NCBI GenBank assembly: GCA_934435205.1
Contig: CAKSAK010000001.1
Location: forward strand, 186,001 to 250,000
Source: an uncultured Ruminococcus sp.
GTDB taxonomy: Bacteria > Bacillota > Clostridia > Oscillospirales > Ruminococcaceae
DNA: 64,000 bases
Direction of reading: 5' to 3'
The notes below the pieces were generated by a model. That model ran no database searches. It saw only the letters and a list, made by a program, of their open reading frames with translations, and was not told where the DNA came from. A program made the translations under genes and the position numbers. Position 1 is the stretch's first letter; every line of letters starts with the position of its first letter. This document shows positions 58,648-64,000 of this stretch, piece after piece.

Positions 58648-59512
58648 TTTAAAAATAAAAGCCTACGGCAAAATAAATCTCGCTTTGGATATCGTCGGCA
58701 AACGTGATGACGGCTACCATATGCTAAATACAGTCATGCAGTCAGTGTCCTGCTTCGACCTCTTGGACTTCACCCTCTCAGAGGGCGAGGGCATAGAGCT
58801 TACCTGTGACCTTGACAGCTTCCCAAAGGGCGAGGATAACATCATCACAAAAGCCTTCCATGCCTTTGCCGACTTCACCCATATTGACTTCGGCTGTAAA
58901 ATAACAGTGAACGTGGAGAAAAACCTCCCCTCACAAGCTGGCATGGGCGGAGGAAGTGCAGACGCCGCCGCCACCCTCAGAGCCTTGGACTTCATGTTCA
59001 ATACAAGGCTCACCGATGAACAGCTCTGCTCTATAGGCGTGTCCCTTGGCGCAGACGTGCCTTTCTGTATCACAGGCGGCACAAGGCTCTGTCAGGGCGT
59101 TGGCGAAATAATGAGCAACCTGCCCTCACCCGATTGCGCTTTCGTAATAATAAAGCCCGACGTGGGAATCTCCACCCCCGAAGCTTTCAAAAAATATGAC
59201 AGCATTTCAAACCCAAAACGCTGTAATATGGACGTCCTGCTGAGATATATCGGCGGCGGAAAGCTTTTCGGCATATGCTCAAACCTTTTCAACGTGCTGG
59301 AATATGCCGCCGACCGTGAGGAGATATCTCATGCTGTGCAGGAGCTTAAAAACAGCGGAGCGCTCTCCGCCCTTATGACAGGAAGCGGCTCAGCCGTTTT
59401 CGGAGTTTTCCCCGATATCGCTTCCGCACAAACAGCCGCAGAAAAGCTGTCAGGCTGGAGCTATAAGTGCGTTTGTCAGCCTGTAAAACAGGGCTGGAAA
59501 TTTGTATATTAA
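58631..59512 (+). CDS. ispE: 4-diphosphocytidyl-2-C-methyl-D-erythritol kinase
   Basis: The GHMP kinase phosphorylates CDP-ME in the MEP pathway. The 293-residue protein has KAYGKINLALDIVGKRDDGYH and the ATP loop LPSQAGMGGGSADAAATLRAL (about residues 97-117). The C-terminal motif is LMTGSGSAVFGVF. The start overlaps the end of the aminotransferase gene. The second MEP gene of this window, ispF, is not in this operon. Confidence 0.96.
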   Translation: MVTCSNLKIKAYGKINLALDIVGKRDDGYHMLNTVMQSVSCFDLLDFTLSEGEGIELTCDLDSFPKGEDNIITKAFHAFADFTHIDFGCKITVNVEKNLPSQAGMGGGSADAAATLRALDFMFNTRLTDEQLCSIGVSLGADVPFCITGGTRLCQGVGEIMSNLPSPDCAFVIIKPDVGISTPEAFKKYDSISNPKRCNMDVLLRYIGGGKLFGICSNLFNVLEYAADREEISHAVQELKNSGALSALMTGSGSAVFGVFPDIASAQTAAEKLSGWSYKCVCQPVKQGWKFVY

Positions 59513-59525
59513 TGAGGTGAAATAA

Positions 59526-60614
59526 TTGAGCAGAAATAAATGCAGAATTTGCGGATACCACTTTAAAAGCGATGATGAGATAATTTGTCCTGAGTGCTTC
59601 ACAGCCCGTGACGAGGATATAAGCTGTAACAGCCTTTCAGATGACCTGCACTCTCATGATCTTCGTGCCGATAACGAGCAGGACGGCTGGTTCGGTCAGT
59701 CTGAAAATGACACATTCAAGGAAGAAAAAAACGATTTCGTTTCCGAGGAACGTAAAGAGGAAGCAAGGGACGAAAATTTCCAAAGCACCTATACTCCGCC
59801 TAAAAGCCCGACCCCTCCCCCAAGCTATTCAGCTTCAAGAGCCGAAAAGCTTGCCGCCCTCAATAACTACAGCCAACAGCGCACAAGCTATAACCGCCCA
59901 AACAACAGCTCCTATAGCTTCAACGCCACGAACATAAACCACTCTAACAAAAAGAATGGCGGCAAAGGCTGTGTCACCGCAGTTGTTATCATCATTATCC
60001 TCATGTCCGTTATCCCCACACTTTTTGGCTTCCTTTCAAGTAAGCTCATCTCCAACAGATATGACGACTATGACTACGATTATGACGATACCTATAGTGA
60101 AGCCGATGATGACTACACCGACTATTCCAACCTCTATCTAGCGCAAGACGCTGAGGACGGTACCTACAGCGTTCAGTATCAGGGCTATACCCTAACCGAA
60201 CGCAAAGTAAGCGACCTGACCGATGAGGAAAGAAACTCCCTTACAGGCGGAATAATAAGCGGCGACACAGTATGGGAAATAGACCTCGACCTTGATGTTA
60301 GTATAAGCGATAGCGACAGACAGGTAAAATTCACCTTTGCATACAACACCGCCTATGACGAAAACGATAATTCCTTTTTCTCAAACAACTTCTTCCCCGG
60401 TGAAAGCGACTACGGAGACGATATGACCTATACCATAAAGTTCCTTGTCCCTGCCGATACAAAGCGCACCACGTTCACAGCCTGCTTCCAGAATGACGAT
60501 TGGATAACTGATTCATTCCAGTTCAATATCCCCCTTGACGAAAACACAGACTCATCAGGCGACCTATCCTCTGACCCCTACACCAAAATAGGCGGAGTTG
60601 ACACAGCGGCATGA
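59526..60614 (+). CDS. Zinc-ribbon membrane protein of unknown function
   Basis: The 362-residue protein starts with a zinc ribbon (CRICGYHFKSDDEIICPEC), then an acidic and Pro/Ser/Asn-rich linker. One membrane helix (about residues 150-172, VTAVVIIIILMSVIPTLFGF) follows, and then a run of Asp and Tyr (YDDYDYDYDDTYSEADDDY). A beta-rich extracellular domain ends the protein. TTG start (59526) with GAGGTGA five bases before. It sits between ispE and the radical SAM gene, overlapping the latter by 4 bases. Function unknown. Confidence 0.82.
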   Translation: MSRNKCRICGYHFKSDDEIICPECFTARDEDISCNSLSDDLHSHDLRADNEQDGWFGQSENDTFKEEKNDFVSEERKEEARDENFQSTYTPPKSPTPPPSYSASRAEKLAALNNYSQQRTSYNRPNNSSYSFNATNINHSNKKNGGKGCVTAVVIIIILMSVIPTLFGFLSSKLISNRYDDYDYDYDDTYSEADDDYTDYSNLYLAQDAEDGTYSVQYQGYTLTERKVSDLTDEERNSLTGGIISGDTVWEIDLDLDVSISDSDRQVKFTFAYNTAYDENDNSFFSNNFFPGESDYGDDMTYTIKFLVPADTKRTTFTACFQNDDWITDSFQFNIPLDENTDSSGDLSSDPYTKIGGVDTAA

Positions 60615-61507
60615 ACGATATCCTTAAAAGCTGTACCCTCTGCCCAAGAGAGTGCAAAGTGAACCGATATGAGCATAAAGGCTTCTGCGGTGAAACTGCC
60701 AAAGTAAGAATAGCCCGAGCTGAGCTTCATATGTGGGAAGAACCTTGTATCAGCGGCACAAAAGGCTCAGGCACAGTGTTTTTCTCAGGCTGCTGCCTGA
60801 AATGCTGTTTCTGCCAGAACTACGAGATATCCGCCCAGGGCAAAGGCTTTGAGCTTACCGAGCAGGAGCTTGCAGATACTTTCCTGCGGCTTCGATCAAT
60901 GGGTGCAAACAACATAAACCTAGTCAATCCTACCCATTTCGTTCCGCAAATAATCAAAGCTCTCGACCTCTGTAAAGATAAGCTCACTATCCCCGTGGTC
61001 TATAACAGCGGTGGTTATGAAAAGCCCCAAACACTGGAGCTTCTTCGTGGCTATGTGCAGATATTTCTACCCGACCTGAAGTATTTTGATACCACCCTTT
61101 CGGATAAATATTCCAAAGCCGCAGACTATTTTGAAAGCGCCGCCGCTTCCATACACAAAATGGCGGAGCTTTCAGGCAAGCCTACCTTTGACGAAAATGG
61201 CATAATGCAAAGCGGCACTATCGTCCGCCACCTTGTCCTCCCTACCCACCGTAAAGACTCCATAGAGCTTATGGAATGGCTGGGCAAAAATTTCGCCAAA
61301 GACGAGATAATCATAAGTCTTATGAGCCAGTTCACTCCCGTGTACAAAGCCTTTGACTACAAAGAGCTTTGCCGTAAGACATCAACCTTCGAGTATAATA
61401 CAGTCATTGACGCCGTGAACAAATACGGCTTTGAGGGCTTTATCCAAAGCCGCACCTCCGCCGCCAAAGACTTTATCCCAAAATTTTATGACGAAAAATA
61501 TTACTGA
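60611..61507 (+). CDS. PflX-like radical SAM protein
   Basis: The 298-residue protein has two leading cysteines (CTLCPRECKVNR, later GFCGE) and the radical SAM motif FSGCCLKCCFCQNYEIS (CxxxCxxC). NLVNPTHFVPQIIKAL and FLPDLKYFDTTLSDKY follow, as in COG1313/PflX. These resemble glycyl-radical enzyme activases, but the target is unknown. The ATGA overlap couples it to the zinc-ribbon gene. It is the last gene of the operon. Confidence 0.92.
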   Translation: MNDILKSCTLCPRECKVNRYEHKGFCGETAKVRIARAELHMWEEPCISGTKGSGTVFFSGCCLKCCFCQNYEISAQGKGFELTEQELADTFLRLRSMGANNINLVNPTHFVPQIIKALDLCKDKLTIPVVYNSGGYEKPQTLELLRGYVQIFLPDLKYFDTTLSDKYSKAADYFESAAASIHKMAELSGKPTFDENGIMQSGTIVRHLVLPTHRKDSIELMEWLGKNFAKDEIIISLMSQFTPVYKAFDYKELCRKTSTFEYNTVIDAVNKYGFEGFIQSRTSAAKDFIPKFYDEKYY

Positions 61508-61520
61508 TCTATAATTTCCA

Positions 61521-61545
61521 TGTAGGGGCGACCTTAGGTCGCCCG
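61521..61545. repeat. Dispersed 25-bp palindromic repeat, copy 4
   Basis: TGTAGGGGCGACC-TTA-GGTCGCCCG, 13 bases after the radical SAM stop. A short T4 follows, so it could also act as a terminator hairpin. Confidence 0.8.
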
Positions 61546-61636
61546 CTTTTTATATCCACATCTCAAAACACATCAGACTATCCCCTCAACACAAACAGCC
61601 CGATATTTTTGTAATAAAATTGTTATACATTCCCTA

Positions 61637-61665
61637 TTGACATTTTGAACAAAAAAGTTTATAAT
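61637..61665 (+). promoter_or_regulatory. HD-domain gene promoter
   Basis: Perfect TTGACA (61637-61642) and TATAAT (61660-61665) are 17 bp apart. Confidence 0.92.
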
Positions 61666-61671
61666 ATTAAT

Positions 61672-61785
61672 GTAAGTTTGGTAAAACAAACTTGAATGGG
61701 GTAACTTATGGGGTAAACATTAGTCACCAACCGTAAAAAAGGGCAGCATAAATGCCGCCTGCATATAAGTTATCGAAAAGAGGTC
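61672..61785 (+). promoter_or_regulatory. Structured 5' leader of the HD-domain gene
   Basis: The leader of about 115 nt has a 5' hairpin AAGTTTG-6 nt-CAAACTT (61674-61693). A closing helix TAACTTAT/ATAAGTTA (61702-61709 with 61765-61772) follows, enclosing a GGCA/TGCC hairpin (61742-61756). ATGGGGTAA occurs twice with a 12-base period (61696 and 61708). It does not match a riboswitch class recognised here. There is no terminator, so any control would act on translation or stability. Confidence 0.45.
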
Positions 61786-61791
61786 ATGCAA

Positions 61792-62322
61792 ATGTCAAAG
61801 GCTTTCGGTTCAAGATATTCCATTGAAAATTCCGAGGAAGCAAAGGAGTATTTTGAGTTTGTAAAGGACCTGCTTGACAGCGATGTTGTAAACGAAATGA
61901 AAAAATTTCGTCATCACTACAGCACCACTTGCTATCAGCATTGCATCAATGTATCCTACTATAACTATCTCGTCTGCAGAAAATTGGGACTAAATTCAAG
62001 ATCCGCCGCAAGAGCAGGTCTGCTTCACGATCTGTTTCTCTATGATTGGCGGGAGCATGAAAAGAAGAAAGGCGAAATGCCTCACGGAATGACACACCCA
62101 AAGGTCGCACTCAACAATGCGAAACAGCATTTTGAGATAGGCAAGCGTGAAGAGGATATGATAGTCAAGCATATGTGGCCGCTGACCCTGAAATTCCCTA
62201 AATACGCCGAATCTTACGTTATCGTGTGTATCGACAAATACACCGCAATGTTAGAAATAGGCTCTTATGTGGGTCAGAAAATGAAAGAAAAAGCGAAAGC
62301 AATGCGAACAAAACAGCATTAA
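61792..62322 (+). CDS. HD-domain phosphohydrolase-like protein
   Basis: The 176-residue protein has the HD pattern: H in CYQHCINVSYYNYLVCRKLG, HD in RAGLLHDLFLYDWREH (about residues 79-80) and later conserved HGMTHPKVA and IVKHMWPLT. Such enzymes cut phosphate esters, often of nucleotides; substrate unknown. The start at 61792 lies 8 bases after AAAGAGG; the ATG at 61786 is too close. It has a strong promoter, a structured leader and a terminator, so it is monocistronic. Confidence 0.9.
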   Translation: MSKAFGSRYSIENSEEAKEYFEFVKDLLDSDVVNEMKKFRHHYSTTCYQHCINVSYYNYLVCRKLGLNSRSAARAGLLHDLFLYDWREHEKKKGEMPHGMTHPKVALNNAKQHFEIGKREEDMIVKHMWPLTLKFPKYAESYVIVCIDKYTAMLEIGSYVGQKMKEKAKAMRTKQH

Positions 62323-62327
62323 GCCAA

Positions 62328-62358
62328 AGCGGACAGGCAACCACCTGTCCGCTTTTTT
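62328..62358 (+). terminator. HD-domain gene terminator
   Basis: A perfect 10-bp stem AGCGGACAGG/CCTGTCCGCT with a 6-nt loop is followed by T6. Confidence 0.93.
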
Positions 62359-62407
62359 GTACTATCACATATAATCTGTACAATTTATCGTACACTATCA
62401 AACAATT

Positions 62408-62432
62408 TGTAGGGGCGAACATCGTTCGCCTG
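62408..62432. repeat. Dispersed 25-bp palindromic repeat, copy 5
   Basis: TGTAGGGGCGAAC-ATC-GTTCGCCTG; the last but one base differs from other copies. The rest of 62360-62595 is AT-rich with an imperfect tandem TAGCGAG-TAAAAAA (62572-62600) and no gene. Confidence 0.75.
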
Positions 62433-62597
62433 TTTCGTTACAACACCTTATTACATCGCACAACAAAATAGAGCAACAAATCCCAAAACAAAGTTCGTCA
62501 TCAAAGAAGATCATTAAAAAAAGTAAAGTCACCGAGCCACAAAGCAATAGCTATCCACAAAGATAGAGTAGCGAGGTAAAAAAAGAATAGCGAGATA

Positions 62598-62628
62598 AAA
62601 AAACGTCCCTCAGCGGAGGGACGTTTTT
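62598..62628 (-). terminator. glgA terminator
   Basis: On the minus strand the stem AAAACGTCCCTC/GAGGGACGTTTT with a 4-nt loop is followed by T residues. Confidence 0.93.
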
Positions 62629-62663
62629 CCCGTTTATCAGGCAAAATAAACGGATATTGGTGT

Positions 62664-64000
62664 TTAGTGAATATCGTTGTAAAGTGCAATGTAATCCTTA
62701 GCGGACTTTGTCCAGCTGAAATCCTGCTTGAGCGCAGTGTTCACAAGCCTGCCCCACTTCATCTTGTCATCATAGTATGCCCTGGCTCTAACAACAGCGT
62801 CAAGCATATCATGTGCGTTGTAGGACTTGAAAGTAAAGCCGTTTCCACCCTTGTCGCCTGCGTCATGGATACTGTCTCTCAAACCGCCCGTCTCTCTTAC
62901 GATAGGTATAGTACCATATCTCAGAGCGATCATCTGAGCCAAACCGCAAGGCTCGCTCTGCGACGGCATAAGGAACATATCCGCACCAGCGTATATCTTC
63001 TTGGACAGCTCAGGTACAAAACCAATGGTCAGACCCACTCTGTCAGGATAACGATAGTGCATCTCGCTGAAAAAGTCCTCGTATATCTTCTCACCCGAAC
63101 CAAGTATCGCAAACTTGCAGCCAAGTCTGATGATGTCCTCAAATACATACTTGATAAGGTCAAGACCCTTGTGTGAAACAAATCTCGTTACAATGCCGAT
63201 AACAGGCTCTTTTCCGTGTGCCATGCCAAGCTCGCTGAGCAAAGCGTGCTTGCAAACAGCCTTGCCCGTCTTGTCATTCAGACTATAATTCTTAGCAATA
63301 ACAGGATCAGTTGCAGGATCATAAACCTTCTGATCTATTCCGTTGAGTATTCCGCAAAGCTTGTATTGCTTGTTCACAAGCTCCCTGTCAAGACCATGTG
63401 AATACCATGGGTCAAGTATCTCCCAAGCGTAGCTTGGTGAAACTGTCGTCACCTTGTCAGCCGTTTCAATAGCGGCCTTCATAAAGTTCACATCACCGTC
63501 ATATGAAAGCAAGTCCGTATGATAAAGCGGAATGCCCATAATATCGTTGATAAGTTCTAAACCATATTGTCCCTGATACTGAATGTTGTGTATGGTAAAT
63601 ACCGTCTTGATATCCTCATAACCCTGCTGATAGCGGTAGAAAATATCATAATAAACAGGAACAAGTGCCGTCTGCCAGTCATTGGCGTTTATAACATTCG
63701 GCTTAAAGTCGATGTATCTCAGCAGTTCGAGAACTGCTCTTGAGAAGAATATAAATCTCTCAGCGTCATCATAAAAGCCATACAAGCCGTTTCTCTGGAA
63801 GTAATACTCATTATCCAAAAGATAATAAGTCACTCCGTTCACAACGCCTGTAAAAACGCCGCAGTATTGATTTCTCCATGCCACCGGCACAGTGAAATTC
63901 GTAACATATGTCAGCTTGTCCTTTAGCTCCTGCCTGATGGAGCTGTAATAAGGTATCACGACTCTGCAATCGTGACCCTCGGCATTGATCGCCGCAGGCA
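62664..64000 (-). CDS. glgA: Glycogen synthase, GT5 (5' end outside window)
   Basis: The frame stays open to the window end, so about 30 N-terminal residues are missing; the first seen are PAAINAEGHDCRVVIPYY, the usual start region of GlgA. Visible motifs are VFTIHNIQYQGQYGLE, VTTVSPSYAWEI, GIVTRFVSHKGLDLI and the C-terminal donor site MPSQSEPCGLAQMIALRYGT. The enzyme extends alpha-1,4-glucan from ADP-glucose and complements GlgB of this window. A GTG at 63959 is internal. Followed by a terminator. Confidence 0.95.
   Translation of the reverse strand, partial: PAAINAEGHDCRVVIPYYSSIRQELKDKLTYVTNFTVPVAWRNQYCGVFTGVVNGVTYYLLDNEYYFQRNGLYGFYDDAERFIFFSRAVLELLRYIDFKPNVINANDWQTALVPVYYDIFYRYQQGYEDIKTVFTIHNIQYQGQYGLELINDIMGIPLYHTDLLSYDGDVNFMKAAIETADKVTTVSPSYAWEILDPWYSHGLDRELVNKQYKLCGILNGIDQKVYDPATDPVIAKNYSLNDKTGKAVCKHALLSELGMAHGKEPVIGIVTRFVSHKGLDLIKYVFEDIIRLGCKFAILGSGEKIYEDFFSEMHYRYPDRVGLTIGFVPELSKKIYAGADMFLMPSQSEPCGLAQMIALRYGTIPIVRETGGLRDSIHDAGDKGGNGFTFKSYNAHDMLDAVVRARAYYDDKMKWGRLVNTALKQDFSWTKSAKDYIALYNDIH

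Noticed and set aside
61521..61545. CRISPR-like repeat array from the TGTAGGGG palindromes
   Set aside because: Copies are kilobases apart, with no regular spacers and no cas genes.

Overview
The window looks like a chromosome segment of a mid-GC, Gram-positive, anaerobic Clostridia member, most likely Ruminococcus or a close relative in the Oscillospiraceae. This rests on spore genes (spmA, spmB, spoIID), a T-box leader, c-di-AMP genes (cdaA, cdaR), the GGGtGRT protein with its Fe-S scaffold partner, hybrid-cluster protein, GH74- and GH26-type glycan hydrolases, and a surface protein with an NPSTG sorting tail. No rRNA, tRNA, IS element, phage or CRISPR array was seen. The species assignment is inference.

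Layout: 1-2448 is the 3' part of a YfhO membrane protein gene. 2.5-11.6 kb holds a TetR regulator, glgB, the Fe-S scaffold/GGGtGRT pair, a nitroreductase, a lone ABC ATPase followed by a cytosolic GH74-type protein, and pyrE. 11.6-18.2 kb holds a candidate small RNA, rpmE, yigZ, dgt, then dnaG-rpoD, an Rrf2 regulator and a GH25-fold protein with lost catalytic residues. 18.3-28.1 kb holds an AbrB regulator, spmAB, hcp, a DUF2130 protein, a YitT protein, cdaA-cdaR and an FAD oxidoreductase. 28.3-35.4 kb (minus strand) holds a cytosolic GH26-like hydrolase with a small Cys-rich ORF in front of it, a cyclophilin, cysE-cysS behind a cysteine T-box, and rimO-pgsA. 35.6-35.9 kb holds a compact convergent two-RNA locus. 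35.9-44.2 kb (minus) is a long same-strand run: lipoprotein, response regulator, histidine kinase, DUF1385, prmC, recA, recX, lipoprotein. 44.3-56.6 kb holds citrate synthase, spoIID, a cupin, a surface protein, queH, a sulfur/selenium carrier-like protein with a cysteine desulfurase, EamA-GNAT, pheA, ispF and a protein with about 30 wall-binding repeats. 57-61.5 kb is an lrp-aminotransferase-ispE-zinc ribbon-radical SAM operon. The end holds an HD-domain gene with a structured leader and the 3' part of glgA.

The most notable finding is the locus at 35.60-35.88 kb. It reads as a complete type I toxin-antitoxin module laid out like the Enterococcus par/fst locus. A 27-residue membrane peptide starts at TTG behind a Shine-Dalgarno site locked in a hairpin. 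A convergent small RNA comes from a perfect TTGACA-17-TATAAT promoter. The two share a bidirectional terminator. Direct repeats of 8 and 14 bp let the small RNA pair with the toxin start region. Further points are a family of 25-28 bp palindromic repeats between genes, two promoters whose -35/-10 spacer holds a palindrome, a probable non-AUG start for spmA, and a terminated small RNA with a CU-rich stretch.

Promoters across the window are very regular: nearly all have a 17-bp spacer and many carry an extended -10 (TGnTATAAT). Metabolically the segment covers glycogen synthesis (glgB, glgA), cysteine synthesis and charging, isoprenoid steps (ispE, ispF), phenylalanine synthesis, pyrimidine synthesis, Fe-S and sulfur handling, and DNA replication and repair (dnaG, recA, recX).
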